64,000 bases of DNA from Halostella pelagica (GTDB lineage Archaea > Halobacteriota > Halobacteria > Halobacteriales > Natronoarchaeaceae), in contig CP040678.1 of assembly GCA_005954745.1 (NCBI GenBank), positions 2,294,001-2,358,000 on the forward strand. Reading direction: 5' to 3'. This document shows, piece after piece, positions 7,791 to 16,138 of this stretch. Position numbers and translations under genes: made by a program. The notes beneath the pieces were generated by a model. The model was not told the origin of the DNA, did not search any database, and saw only the letters and a list, made by a program, of their open reading frames with translations. Every line of letters begins with the position of its first letter. Within the stretch, counting starts at the first letter, position 1.

Positions 7791-9185
7791 ATGAGCGTCG
7801 TTCCCGGCAACGTCGAAACCGATACCCAGCCGCCGATGTCGGTGCCGCTCCGCCATTTCGTCGTCGCACTCGGGTTTCTCGTCGCCGCGGTCGTGGCGAG
7901 CGAGTTCACGGGCGAACCGTCGGAACCTCTCGCTCACGTCCATCTCCTGCTCGCCGGGTGGGTCTGTATCACGATCATGGGCGCGATGACGCAGTTCGTC
8001 CCGGTGTGGTCCGGAACCGAACTGCACTCGCGTCGCCTGGCGACGGCCCAGTTGTGGCTCGTCACGGCCGGGCTGGCGGGGTTCGCCGGTAGTCTGCTGA
8101 CGGACAGGTACGACCTTCTGCCGTACGCAGGGGGGTTCATGCTCACCGGCTTCTGGACGTTCGTCTACAACGTCGGCCGTACGCTGGCGACGGCGCGACC
8201 GCTTGACGTGACCGAGCGCCACTTCGCGCTGGCGCTGGCGTACTTCCTCGTCCTGACGGTTCTCGGGCTGTCGCTGGCTGTCGGATTCACCCGCCCCCTG
8301 TTCTACGACAGCCCGGTCGCGCGGGGCGACGTCGTCGCGACCCACGCGACGCTCGCCGTCTTCGGCGCGGTTCTGACGACGGTGTTCGGCGCGCTCTACC
8401 AGCTCGCGACGATGTTCACCCAGACGGAACTCCACGGGATCGACAGCTCTCTTCGGACTGTCGAGGAGGTCGGCTATCCGGTCGGCGTCGTCGCGCTCGC
8501 AGTGGGGCGACTGTTCGGGAACGTCTCACTGGCGCGCGTCGGCGGCGTGCTCGTCGTCGGAAGCGTCGTCTGCGTCGCCGTTATCCTCGCCCGGAAACTG
8601 ACCGAAACGAGCGTCGAGTGGACGCCGATGCTCTCGCGCTACGCCGTCGCCGCAGGCGCGATGGCGGTCTGGGCGCTCCTGACGCTTCCCGCATGGGTCG
8701 CCGACCCGCTTGCCCGCGACGCGACGTTCGGCGCGCCCGGAGCGAGAACGCTCCTGTTGTTCGGCGTCGTCGGGTTCGTCGTGTTCGGCACCCTGTACCA
8801 CGTCGTTCCCTTCATCGTGTGGGTCCACAGGTACAGCGACCGCCTCGGCTTCGAACCGGTCCCGATGATCGACGACCTCTACGACGACCGGATCGCCGCG
8901 GCCGACTTCGTCGCCCTCGTCGTCGGCATCGGCGTGCTGGCGGCGGCGGACCTGCTCGCGGCGGCGGACGCACAGTCGGTTCCCCGGTTCGGCGTCGACG
9001 CCGCCGGCGCGTTCGTTCTGGTCGGCAGTCTCGCGTTCGCGACCAACCTCCTGCTCGTACTGCGACGTCACGGCCCGCAGTCGCTCCCCGCGGTTCTCGT
9101 CGGAGGACGCGTCGGCAACGGCGATGCCGCCGGCGACGACGGGGGAGACGCAGGCGATACCCTCTCGTCCGGCGGCGAGCCGTGA
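7791..9185 (+). CDS. Polytopic membrane protein resembling haem-copper-oxidase subunit I / NnrS-like proteins
   Basis: 464 aa with about 12 hydrophobic segments. Conserved-looking histidines sit in or beside helices: AHVHLLLAGWV near the second helix, ATHATLAVFGAVL in the middle, and YHVVPFIVWVHRY late in the protein. This layout recalls haem-copper-oxidase subunit I relatives lacking parts of the binuclear centre, and NnrS-type haem-copper proteins linked to nitric oxide metabolism. The short acidic tail is cytoplasmic or external. The ATG at 7791 was preferred over upstream in-frame codons, which overlap the divergent MoaD-like gene. Position between nitrate and nitrite reductases makes a role in NO handling or denitrification electron transfer plausible; exact family is uncertain. 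Confidence 0.7.
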   Translation: MSVVPGNVETDTQPPMSVPLRHFVVALGFLVAAVVASEFTGEPSEPLAHVHLLLAGWVCITIMGAMTQFVPVWSGTELHSRRLATAQLWLVTAGLAGFAGSLLTDRYDLLPYAGGFMLTGFWTFVYNVGRTLATARPLDVTERHFALALAYFLVLTVLGLSLAVGFTRPLFYDSPVARGDVVATHATLAVFGAVLTTVFGALYQLATMFTQTELHGIDSSLRTVEEVGYPVGVVALAVGRLFGNVSLARVGGVLVVGSVVCVAVILARKLTETSVEWTPMLSRYAVAAGAMAVWALLTLPAWVADPLARDATFGAPGARTLLLFGVVGFVVFGTLYHVVPFIVWVHRYSDRLGFEPVPMIDDLYDDRIAAADFVALVVGIGVLAAADLLAAADAQSVPRFGVDAAGAFVLVGSLAFATNLLLVLRRHGPQSLPAVLVGGRVGNGDAAGDDGGDAGDTLSSGGEP

Positions 9186-9214
9186 CCGGCGCCCGCTCTC
9201 GGCAGCAGAGACTG

Positions 9215-9295
9215 ATACTGTCGGCTGTACTCCCTTGAAGAATATCGGACCCCCCGGAGGCCCGAGTATCGTTCCGAAGGTACAGCCGACAGTAT
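9215..9295. repeat. MITE-like palindromic repeat, copy A
   Basis: 81 bp bounded by perfect 16-bp inverted repeats ATACTGTCGGCTGTAC (9215-9230) and GTACAGCCGACAGTAT (9280-9295). The internal 49 bp is the reverse complement, with few changes, of the interior of copy C at 33711-33788. No obvious target duplication by eye. Lies between the stop at 9185 and the cupin gene. Confidence 0.85.
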
Positions 9296-9388
9296 GACCA
9301 ACTGGTGAACTGTGGCCGACCACAGGCGAACGGGTGCCGAACTAGTTCGGGTGAACGCGGAGGCACCTGGCGGACGTTCTTTCGAACG

Positions 9389-9688
9389 ATGCCAGAACAG
9401 ACAGCAGTCGACGAACTCGAAGAAGCCCCCCACGCCGAGGTGTTCGAGGAGCGGAGTCCGCGGACAGTCCGCCTGCAACTGGACGCCGGCGAAGCTGTGC
9501 CCCCACATCAACACCCCGGACACGACATCGTGCTGTACGGGATCGAGGGGTCGATCGATCTCCGACTGGACGACGACAGCTACAGCGTAGACCCCGGCGA
9601 CGCCGTCAGGTTCAGCGGCGAGCGCGAGATATCGCCGAAGGCCGTCGACGACGCGACGGCGCTGGTCGTGTTCGCGCCGTCGGAGTGA
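9389..9688 (+). CDS. Small single-domain cupin
   Basis: 99 aa. Motif 1 of the cupin fold is visible as PPHQHPGHDIVLYGIEG (about 39-55) with two His ligands and Asp where many cupins have Glu; motif 2 is YSVDPGDAVRFSGE. The fold usually binds a metal; no substrate can be inferred. It sits between a MITE-like repeat and nirK in the same orientation, 170 bp upstream of nirK, so it may be a separate unit. A sensor or scavenging role in denitrification is possible only by association. Confidence 0.8.
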   Translation: MPEQTAVDELEEAPHAEVFEERSPRTVRLQLDAGEAVPPHQHPGHDIVLYGIEGSIDLRLDDDSYSVDPGDAVRFSGEREISPKAVDDATALVVFAPSE

Positions 9689-9840
9689 GCCGTTCGGAAC
9701 TGACGGCGAACGTCGGATCACGTATCGCACGGCCGACGAGCGATCTGATGACCTTTTTCGGGCGAACGTGTTCGTCCCGTTCTCGCGCCCTGGGAACAGT
9801 GAAACCGTTTGATAGTGGTTAGGCGACTATCTACACCTGT

Positions 9841-9851
9841 AAGGGAGGAAA
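9841..9851 (+). promoter_or_regulatory. Shine-Dalgarno sequence of nirK
   Basis: AAGGGAGGAAA, with GGAGG centred about 13 bases before the nirK ATG. A true SD is worth noting because many haloarchaeal messages are leaderless; it implies a 5' leader on this message. An AT-richer stretch (GACTATCTAC, about 9826-9835) lies just upstream. Confidence 0.55.
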
Positions 9852-9858
9852 AAGGACA

Positions 9859-10926
9859 ATGCTCGAAACTTCGCGGCGACGCGTGCTCCAGGCAGTCGGG
9901 ATCGGCGGTGCGACCGCCGTCGCCGGCTGTGCGAACGCCCCCACTGCCCAGGAGCGCACGGAACAGCGCGACCGAATGGAACAGGCGGAGACGCCGACCG
10001 TCGAACGGGTCGCCGCGGATCCCACCGACATCCCGGGACCCATCGAGCGGGACGAACCCGCCGAGGTCGACGTCGAACTCGTCCCCAGAGAGGTGACCGC
10101 CGAGGTCGAGGACGGTGTCACCTTCGACTACATGACCTACAACGGTCAGGTGCCCGGACCGTTCATCCGAGTCCGGCGGGGCGACACGGTGAACGTGACG
10201 TTCCGCAACCCCGAGGAGAACACGATGCCGCACAACGTCGACTTCCACGCCGTGGCCGGCCCCGGCGGCGGCGCGGAGGCGACGATGACTATGCCCGGCG
10301 AGACGGAGCACCTGCGGTTCAAGGCGACGTACCCCGGTGCGTACATCTACCACTGCGCCGTGGCGAACCTGGACATGCACATCAGCGCGGGCATGTTCGG
10401 CATCATCCTGGTCGAACCCGAGGACGGCATGCCGGACGTCAACGAGGAGGTGTATCTCGGACAGCACGAGATCTACACGGACACGGACGCCGGCGAGGAG
10501 GGTCACCACGGGTTCGACATGCAGGCGATGGCCGACGAGGACCCCACCTACGTGGTGATGAACGGCGAGGCGTACGCCACGACGCCCAACAGGTACGGTC
10601 CGGCGGCGACCGTCGATACGGGCGACACCGTTCGGACGTACTTCGTCACCGGCGGCCCGAACCTCACCAGCAGCTACCACCCCATCGGCAACGTGTGGGA
10701 GAAGCTCTACCCGGAGGGGTCGCTGAGCACTGACCCGCAGACCCACATCCAGACCAAGCCGGTCGCCCCCGGGAGCACGACCATCGCGACGATGGGCTTC
10801 CAGGTCCCCGGCGATTACAAACTGGTCGACCACGCGCTGAGCCGGGTGGCGCGCCGCGGCTGCATGAGCGTCGTCCGCGCCGAGGGTGAGGAGAACCTCG
10901 ACGTGTTCGACCCCGACCCGAACTGA
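9859..10926 (+). CDS. nirK: Copper-containing nitrite reductase NirK
   Basis: 355 aa, reduces nitrite to nitric oxide. Twin-arginine-type signal (SRRRVLQAVG) with a lipobox-like AVAGC (Cys24) predicts export in folded form and lipid anchoring. Two cupredoxin domains. Type 1 copper ligands: H125, C166, H174, M179. Type 2 copper ligands: H130, H165 and H325, with the catalytic pair D128 and H274 (SSYHPIGN). All key residues are present, so the enzyme should be active. Ends with an acidic tail. It is preceded by a good Shine-Dalgarno sequence and completes, with the NarGH-like enzyme, at least nitrate-to-NO reduction in this locus; no nor or nos genes are in view. Confidence 0.95.
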   Translation: MLETSRRRVLQAVGIGGATAVAGCANAPTAQERTEQRDRMEQAETPTVERVAADPTDIPGPIERDEPAEVDVELVPREVTAEVEDGVTFDYMTYNGQVPGPFIRVRRGDTVNVTFRNPEENTMPHNVDFHAVAGPGGGAEATMTMPGETEHLRFKATYPGAYIYHCAVANLDMHISAGMFGIILVEPEDGMPDVNEEVYLGQHEIYTDTDAGEEGHHGFDMQAMADEDPTYVVMNGEAYATTPNRYGPAATVDTGDTVRTYFVTGGPNLTSSYHPIGNVWEKLYPEGSLSTDPQTHIQTKPVAPGSTTIATMGFQVPGDYKLVDHALSRVARRGCMSVVRAEGEENLDVFDPDPN

Positions 10927-11077
10927 GCGGCCGTCCCCCGCTGTTGTTTTTCGGCTTTCGATACGTCTCATAGCTCGTTGTAACTGTGTGAAGGTGTTCG
11001 CCGACCCCACGTCGACGGACTCCCGGACTGACTAAACAGCGCCTATCACGGCGTTGGAACCGCCCGAAAACGCGGCG

Positions 11078-11698
11078 TCAGAACGGAGACGTGGGACCGC
11101 TGCTCGGTTCGTCTCCCGTCGATCCCCCGCTCGGTTGGCGCGTCGGCGAATCGGCGGCTTCGCCGACCGAATCGGTCTCCAGATACGTCGCTTCGAGGTC
11201 GCGCATGTCCCCGTTTATCTCCTCGCTGTTGTGATGCATCCCATCGACCCGCACCCGGACGAGGTCGTAGTCGTGTCGCTCCGACAGCCCGTTCCACGCG
11301 CGGAACGACCCCCGGGCGAGCGTGTCACTCTGGGGGCAGAACTCCGTCGTCGGCGTGAATTCGGCGCGGAGAACGGTGCTGTCGGCTCCGTTCGAGTCAG
11401 ACCCCGGCGAGCTTTGCTCTACGGCGTACCGGTACCCCGCACCGGGATGCCGGCGGTCGAGATTCAGTCTCGCGAGGTTGTAGCCGAACGTCATGTCGTA
11501 GACGCCGCGCTCCTCGAAGAGGTCGCGCGTCAGTTCGTGGAACTCGAGGTGCGCGTCGTCGGCGAGAACGTCGTGGCCGTCGAGGAACGACCCCGGTTCC
11601 GGGAGGGACTCAGGAACGTACTCGTCGTATTCGTCGAACGTCTCGTCGTCCGCCTCGTCGGTCGAGAACGGCGAGGGGATTCCGGCCATACCGAACAT
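11078..11698 (-). CDS. Haloarchaeal protein of unknown function downstream of nirK
   Basis: 206 aa, convergent with nirK. Residues about 45-170 form a globular part with DDAHLEFHELTRDLFEER and a segment TPTTEFCPQSDTLARGSFRA, which faintly recalls the Thr/Cys loop of DUF59/MIP18-type Fe-S assembly proteins, but I would not assign it on that. The C-terminal 35 residues are Ser/Pro/Gly-rich and probably disordered. Start placed at the internal Met (11698) because the longer version adds a basic, atypical N-terminus. I have a sense of the same protein accompanying nirK in other haloarchaea, but cannot verify this. Confidence 0.7.
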   Translation of the reverse strand: MFGMAGIPSPFSTDEADDETFDEYDEYVPESLPEPGSFLDGHDVLADDAHLEFHELTRDLFEERGVYDMTFGYNLARLNLDRRHPGAGYRYAVEQSSPGSDSNGADSTVLRAEFTPTTEFCPQSDTLARGSFRAWNGLSERHDYDLVRVRVDGMHHNSEEINGDMRDLEATYLETDSVGEAADSPTRQPSGGSTGDEPSSGPTSPF

Positions 11699-11827
11699 CG
11701 GTCCGCAGCGTCCCTTGGCGTGCCCCCGAACGTGTTCGGTAGCGCCCGGAGACCGATCGGTCGTTCTCACTCGGCACCACAGCCGCGGAACGTTCGCCGG
11801 CGAGGACGGTCGGTCTGACGGGCGCGG

Positions 11828-12151
11828 TCACGGGTCCGTTCGCCGTTCCACGACGCTGGTGTCGCTGTCCGGTTCGGAGCGAGCGTACAGCGAGTAAGCC
11901 AGAACGACATAACCGAGAGCGCTGAACGTACTCTGGACGGCGACGCCGGTTCTCAGCGACATGCCTACCAGACGGTGGAGTGCGCCCGCAACCAGTGCGC
12001 CGACGGTGACGAGACCGAGACCGAACGCGAGCGCCCGCAACGCCGGCGATCCCGTCCGTTTGGAGGCTCGGTAGGCAAGCGACGTGACGAGACCGCCACA
12101 CAGTAACGTCGCCGTTTTGCTCGCGACGATCAACAGTTCCTGAGGCCGCAT
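11828..12151 (-). CDS. Small membrane protein, DUF7521-like
   Basis: 107 aa with three predicted membrane helices (about 5-22, 38-58, 70-90) and a charged C-terminal tail. The pattern (LLIVASKTATLLCGGLVTSLAYRA at the N-terminus, then a helix ending in ALHRLVG) matches a haloarchaeal family I know as DUF7521, often paired with HTH regulators; no partner regulator is adjacent here. Function unknown. ATG start is followed by a normal N-terminus; upstream gene is divergent. Confidence 0.75.
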   Translation of the reverse strand: MRPQELLIVASKTATLLCGGLVTSLAYRASKRTGSPALRALAFGLGLVTVGALVAGALHRLVGMSLRTGVAVQSTFSALGYVVLAYSLYARSEPDSDTSVVERRTDP

Positions 12152-12251
12152 AGATAGGTATTGGGCGACACAGCGTCGTAAGTAGCGGTGTGCGTTATCA
12201 GTCCGTGAGAACGGGAGCGACGTTCAAGGGGTGTACTACCGATTCAGTACC

Positions 12252-12671
12252 ATGGAGACCGTTTCCGTTACGCGAACGACCGACGGGTCCGCGGCAGCGG
12301 TGACTGAACGATTCGACGACAGAAAGGAGTTCATGGAAGCGGCGGGGTTCGACGAGGTGACGGTCGACGGCGACCGCATCCAGATCGCGAACAACGTCGG
12401 CCTCGCGACGATGGAACTCACGGTGGACGTAGTAGAGACGGACGCCGCGTTCGCCTACGAGCAGGTCGACGGGCTCTTCGAGGAGATGGTGACTCGCTAC
12501 GAGATCACAGAGGCAAACGGGGAGACGACGATCGCCGCGACGACGGAGTTCGAAATCGCCGCGCCGTTCGTCGGGAAACTGCTCGACGCCACCGTGATCA
12601 CGAGACAGCGACGGCGCGAACTGGTCGCACAGCTATCGTATCTTGACCCGAACGACAGCGCGGAAACGTAA
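12252..12671 (+). CDS. SRPBCC/START-like (polyketide-cyclase-type) small protein
   Basis: 139 aa. Begins with an antiparallel strand typical of the helix-grip fold (METVSVTRTTDGSAAAVTERF), contains WExF-like alternating strands and ends with a long basic helix (RQRRRELVAQLSYL) matching the C-terminal helix of SRPBCC proteins. Such proteins bind hydrophobic ligands; nothing in the sequence fixes the ligand. The start at 12252 was chosen over 12231 because it gives the standard first strand. Confidence 0.7.
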   Translation: METVSVTRTTDGSAAAVTERFDDRKEFMEAAGFDEVTVDGDRIQIANNVGLATMELTVDVVETDAAFAYEQVDGLFEEMVTRYEITEANGETTIAATTEFEIAAPFVGKLLDATVITRQRRRELVAQLSYLDPNDSAET

Positions 12672-12824
12672 CCGCCCTCGATGTGCCCGCTCCCGGAAGC
12701 TTGGCCTACCAGTCCCAGACCGGGAACGGATTTCGGGGGCGGCCCCGCGAGACACCGAGTGTCCGACTCCGCTACCGACGCCGCGACGGCAACCGCTTTG
12801 TCCCCGGCGCGTCTCCACCGAACC

Positions 12825-13139
12825 ATGACGACTGTAGCGCTCCTGTCGGTCGCACCGGTCATCGAAGACAGCATGGCGAGCGAGGTCGCGAAGGCCGTCG
12901 AGGCCCTCGAAGGGTTCGACGTGACGTACGAGACGAATCCGATGGGGACGGTTATCGAGGCCGAGGCGGCGAGCGAGGTGTTCGCCGCCGCGGAGGCCGC
13001 CCACGAGGCGGTCGACGGCGACCGCGTCTCGACGTTCCTGAAGATAGACGACAAGCGCGAGAGAGACAGCAGCGCCGGGGCGAAAGTCGAGGCCGTCGAG
13101 GACGAACTCGGCCGAGACGCGCGAAGCGACCGGGAGTAG
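12825..13139 (+). CDS. MTH1187/YqgV-family thiamine-binding-type protein (DUF77)
   Basis: 104 aa. The ferredoxin-like fold of this family is recognisable: VALLSVAPVIEDSMASEVAKAVEAL, then VTYETNPMGTVIEA and a final VSTFLKIDDKRE. Family members form homotetramers and some bind thiamine. The extra charged C-terminal helix is usual for haloarchaeal versions. Start at 12825 is preferred: the frame extends upstream but the added residues are basic and Pro-rich, unlike haloarchaeal coding sequence. Confidence 0.82.
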   Translation: MTTVALLSVAPVIEDSMASEVAKAVEALEGFDVTYETNPMGTVIEAEAASEVFAAAEAAHEAVDGDRVSTFLKIDDKRERDSSAGAKVEAVEDELGRDARSDRE

Positions 13140-13160
13140 GCGTCGGGGTCACCGGGCCGG

Positions 13161-13559
13161 TCACGCCGCTCGCTGGGCCTCGATCTCGTCGAACAGTTCC
13201 GCGACTCGGCGCTCGATCTCGTCGCGTTGCTCGCGGGTCTCGTTGGCCTCCAGATCCCACTTCCGACTCTCTCCCGACCATCCCTCGGGTCGGAACTGGT
13301 CGACCGAACAGCCCATCGTCACGACGTAGTCGGCGTCCTCGATGTCTCCAGGTGATATCTCTCGGGGAGCGCGGTCGCCGATGTCGATATCGACCTCTCG
13401 GAGCGCCGCGACGACCTCGTCGTGTACGCTTTCGGCCGGGTCGACGCCACCGGTGACGATCGCAGCGTTCACCCCTCGCTGGTCCCGTTCCCGTTCGGCC
13501 AGCGCGGCCGCCATCTGGCTCCGACCGGCGTTGCCGACACAGACGAATGCGAGCTTCAT
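13161..13559 (-). CDS. Low-molecular-weight protein tyrosine phosphatase / ArsC-like protein
   Basis: 132 aa. The phosphate-binding loop CVGNAGRS (C-x5-R-S, Cys7) follows the first strand directly, as in LMW phosphatases and thioredoxin-coupled arsenate reductases; the region around VVTMGCSVDQFRP carries the extra cysteine typical of the arsenate-reductase-like branch, and a WDLEAN motif holds the likely general acid Asp. It could reduce arsenate or dephosphorylate proteins; no ars genes are adjacent. Start at 13559 leaves a 106-bp divergent promoter shared with mch; the longer frame lies antisense to mch. Confidence 0.85.
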   Translation of the reverse strand: MKLAFVCVGNAGRSQMAAALAERERDQRGVNAAIVTGGVDPAESVHDEVVAALREVDIDIGDRAPREISPGDIEDADYVVTMGCSVDQFRPEGWSGESRKWDLEANETREQRDEIERRVAELFDEIEAQRAA

Positions 13560-13665
13560 CGGGAGAACGTAGGAGGCGAAGCGCCAAGAACGTGGGTGCT
13601 CGTATCCGGTCGCGAGCGCTGCGCCGACTGACAAAGCCCTTGTGCCGGGCGCTCTTTCTCCGCAT

Positions 13666-14598
13666 ATGGACAGTCTCAACCGGATGGCCATCGAACTCGT
13701 CGACGAGGCCATCGACTTCGCCGAGGAACTCGGCATCGGGGCGTATGAACTCGACAACGATGCGACGGTGCTCGACTTCGGCGTCGACGTCGAAGGCGGC
13801 ATCGAGGCGGGCCTCCTGCTCGGCGAGATACAGACCGCGGGTCTCGCGACGATCCAGACCCGGATGGACGACGTGGCGGGCGCGCCGCTCCCCCACGTCG
13901 AACTCTCGACAGACCACCCCGGACTCGCGATGCTCGGCTCCCAGAAGGCCGGCTGGGAGGTAAGCGTCGGCGAGTTCGAGGGCCTCGGCAGCGGCCCCGC
14001 CCGCGCGCTCGTCGCCGAGGAGGACGAGTACCGTCAGATCGGCTATCACGACGCCTTCGAGTTCGCCGTCCTCGCGGTCGAGGCGGACGAGTATCCCGAC
14101 GAGGCCGTCGCCGAACACGTCGCCGACCTCGCTGAGGTCGATCCGGGCGGCGTGTTCCTCGCCGTCTTTCCCACCGCGAGCGTCGCCGGAAGCGTCACGA
14201 TGGCCGCTCGCGCCGCCGAACTCGCCGTCTTCCGCCTGACGGAACTCGGATACGACCCCCTCGACATCGTCACCGCGACCGGGAGCGCGCCGGTCGCACC
14301 CGTCGCGGAGTCCGAGGAGGCCGCTATCGGACGGACGAACGACGCGCTGGCGTACGGCGGGCAGGTCCACGTCGTCGTCGAGGAGGAGTTCGACCGCTTC
14401 GACGAGGTGCCGTCGACCGCGACGGCGGAGTATGGCACGCCGTTCGAGCAGGTGTTCGAGGACCACGACTGGGAGTTCTACGACGTGCCCGAGAGCGTCT
14501 TCGCGCCGGCGCAGGTGACGATCGACGTGGTCGGCGGCGGGACGCACGTGCTCGGCGAGCGAAACGAGGACCTGCTGGCGGAGAGTTTCGACCTGTGA
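13666..14598 (+). CDS. mch: Methenyltetrahydromethanopterin cyclohydrolase
   Basis: 310 aa. Interconverts methenyl- and formyl-tetrahydromethanopterin; in haloarchaea, which are not methanogens, it serves folate-like C1 metabolism. Matches the family along its length: MDSLNRMAIELVDEAIDFAE at the start, SQKAGWEVSVGEFEGLGSGPARAL in the middle, and GRTNDALAYGGQVHVVVE later. Cytoplasmic. The start at 13666 fits the family N-terminus; an earlier in-frame Met adds only eight residues. Confidence 0.92.
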   Translation: MDSLNRMAIELVDEAIDFAEELGIGAYELDNDATVLDFGVDVEGGIEAGLLLGEIQTAGLATIQTRMDDVAGAPLPHVELSTDHPGLAMLGSQKAGWEVSVGEFEGLGSGPARALVAEEDEYRQIGYHDAFEFAVLAVEADEYPDEAVAEHVADLAEVDPGGVFLAVFPTASVAGSVTMAARAAELAVFRLTELGYDPLDIVTATGSAPVAPVAESEEAAIGRTNDALAYGGQVHVVVEEEFDRFDEVPSTATAEYGTPFEQVFEDHDWEFYDVPESVFAPAQVTIDVVGGGTHVLGERNEDLLAESFDL

Positions 14599-14610
14599 GG
14601 TGACCCATCC

Positions 14611-15093
14611 GTGAGATTCAAGGAGATCCCGGCCCCGCCGGAATCGCTCGATTTCCTCGCGGAGGCCCAGCGCGCGGTCCCGCTCGTCCCCGAACCCGAG
14701 AACGACTGCTGCGCCCGCCTGACGGACCGCACGTCGGTAAGCGACCGCGAGGCGGCCCGGACGTGGCTCACGTTCCTCCGGGCGCTGGAACTCGCCGAGG
14801 AGACGGACCGTGGCTACGCCCGCGTTCGCGAGGACCCCGACCCCGACGAACTGGCGGGGGCGTTCCGCGAGCGCGTCTTCGGCGCGAGAGAGGTGCTGTC
14901 GCTGCTGGGGGACCACCCACTGACCGTTGCGGAGGTGTTCGAGCAGTTCGAGCCGACGGTCCCGCAGTGGGAGCGCCACCGGAACCCGCAGACGTGGCGG
15001 TCGCAGTGGAAAACGCGGGTCGAGCGACTGCTGGAGTGGGCCGCGCTGTTCGGTCTGGCGGAGCGGACCGGTTCGGGGTACGAAGCCGCCTGA
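14611..15093 (+). CDS. Conserved haloarchaeal winged-helix-like protein
   Basis: 160 aa with a GTG start 12 bases after mch. Begins with MRFKEIPAPPESLDFLAEAQ and has two helical segments with WLTFLRALELAEETDRGYAR and ERLLEWAALFGLAERTGSGY, both resembling the recognition helix and wing of winged-helix DNA-binding modules. No catalytic motif or cysteine cluster. Tight spacing suggests co-transcription with mch. I know the family only as haloarchaeal conserved hypothetical; function unknown. Confidence 0.72.
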   Translation: MRFKEIPAPPESLDFLAEAQRAVPLVPEPENDCCARLTDRTSVSDREAARTWLTFLRALELAEETDRGYARVREDPDPDELAGAFRERVFGAREVLSLLGDHPLTVAEVFEQFEPTVPQWERHRNPQTWRSQWKTRVERLLEWAALFGLAERTGSGYEAA

Positions 15094-15124
15094 TTTTTAC
15101 CGGTTCGCTGCCACTCTCCGCGTA

Positions 15125-15796
15125 ATGACTGCCGTCGACGCCGTCCTGTTCGACCTGGACGACACTCTTTGTGAGTACCGGCGTAGCGGCGAGGAGTTGC
15201 TCGCCGCCGCGTTCGACGACGTCGGTGTCGAACACTTCTTCGACGCAAGCGAGTATTACGCCCGCTACGAGGAGTTCTTGGAGGCGACCGACTCGATGGT
15301 CGACCTCCGTCGGGAGTGTTTCGCCGCTATCGCCGAGGAGTGCGACCGCGACCCCGCTCTCGGGCGCGCCGTCGCGGACGCCTACGCCGCCGAGCGCGAC
15401 CACGGGAACGTCCGCCCGCTACCGGGCGCGGGCGATGCCGTCGAGGCGCTATCGGCGGACCATCGGCTCGCAGTTCTGACCAACGGCGCGCCGGAGATGC
15501 AGTCCGAGAAGCTGTCGGCTCTCCCATTCCGCGACGCATTCGAGGAAGTCGTCCACGCGGGTTACGACGCGCCGCGGAAGCCGCAACCGGACCCGTACCA
15601 CCACACGCTCGAACTGCTGGACGCGACACCCGAACGGGCCGTCCACGTCGGCAACTCGCTGACGACGGACGTCCCCGGCGCACACGCCGCGGGCATCCGG
15701 TCAGTGTGGCTTTCGGACGGCTCCGACCCCGACCCGGTGCCCGACTATCGTCTCGACTCGATGAGCGATCTGGCGACACCCCCGTGGCAGGAGTAG
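15125..15796 (+). CDS. HAD-superfamily hydrolase
   Basis: 223 aa. Motif I is FDLDDTLCEYRR (nucleophile Asp at residue 10, DxD), motif II VLTNGAPEM, motif III Lys in RKPQPDPYHH, motif IV GNSLTTDVPGA, with a helical cap between I and II. This is the phosphoglycolate-phosphatase/haloacid-dehalogenase type. Substrate not predictable. Starts 31 bp after the previous gene. Confidence 0.87.
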   Translation: MTAVDAVLFDLDDTLCEYRRSGEELLAAAFDDVGVEHFFDASEYYARYEEFLEATDSMVDLRRECFAAIAEECDRDPALGRAVADAYAAERDHGNVRPLPGAGDAVEALSADHRLAVLTNGAPEMQSEKLSALPFRDAFEEVVHAGYDAPRKPQPDPYHHTLELLDATPERAVHVGNSLTTDVPGAHAAGIRSVWLSDGSDPDPVPDYRLDSMSDLATPPWQE

Positions 15797-15805
15797 TCCG
15801 CGGCC

Positions 15806-15979
15806 CTACCGCCAGTCGCCCAGAGAGACGCTCGCGGTCTCGACTGTCGAGATCCAGGCGTCGTCCCGTGCCACGTCGGCGATAACGAGATGCGGGCGAC
15901 CCTCGATCTCGTCGATCGCCGCCATCACATCGCCGTTTTCGCCTCCGCGCCTCATGACCGACTCCATTTCTGAGGCCAT
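15806..15979 (-). CDS. Small haloarchaeal protein, DUF7556-like
   Basis: 57 aa, translated from the minus strand: starts MASEMESVMRRGGENGDVMA, continues AIDEIEGRPHLVIADVARDD and ends AWISTVETASVSLGDWR. The pattern is that of a short conserved haloarchaeal family I know as DUF7556. No signal or metal motif. It lies tail-to-tail with the HAD gene, 10 bp apart, and has its own AT-rich upstream region. Function unknown. Confidence 0.72.
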   Translation of the reverse strand: MASEMESVMRRGGENGDVMAAIDEIEGRPHLVIADVARDDAWISTVETASVSLGDWR

Positions 15980-16048
15980 GTTTGTGTTTCTTCTCTACTA
16001 CGGGATGAACATTTTGATGTGTATGCCCCGAATGGACGAATGGCCATA

Positions 16049-16062
16049 TATATTCGAATATA
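16049..16062. promoter_or_regulatory. 14-bp perfect palindrome upstream of the DUF7556-like gene
   Basis: TATATTCGAATATA in an AT-rich intergenic stretch (15980-16138), 70 bp upstream of a leftward gene and downstream of the M48 gene. Could be an operator or a promoter element; seen only as symmetry. Confidence 0.3.
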
Positions 16063-16138
16063 GTCATTGGATCCACCGTATTGATCTCCGCAGTCGTCTC
16101 CGGCTGCAGACCGGCGGTTCGGCGCGTCGTCGTCCGTG

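Noticed and set aside
11715-11897. 60-aa plus-strand ORF between the nirK-region hypothetical and the DUF7521-like gene
   Set aside because: Overlaps the well-supported DUF7521-like gene antisense and has basic, non-haloarchaeal composition.
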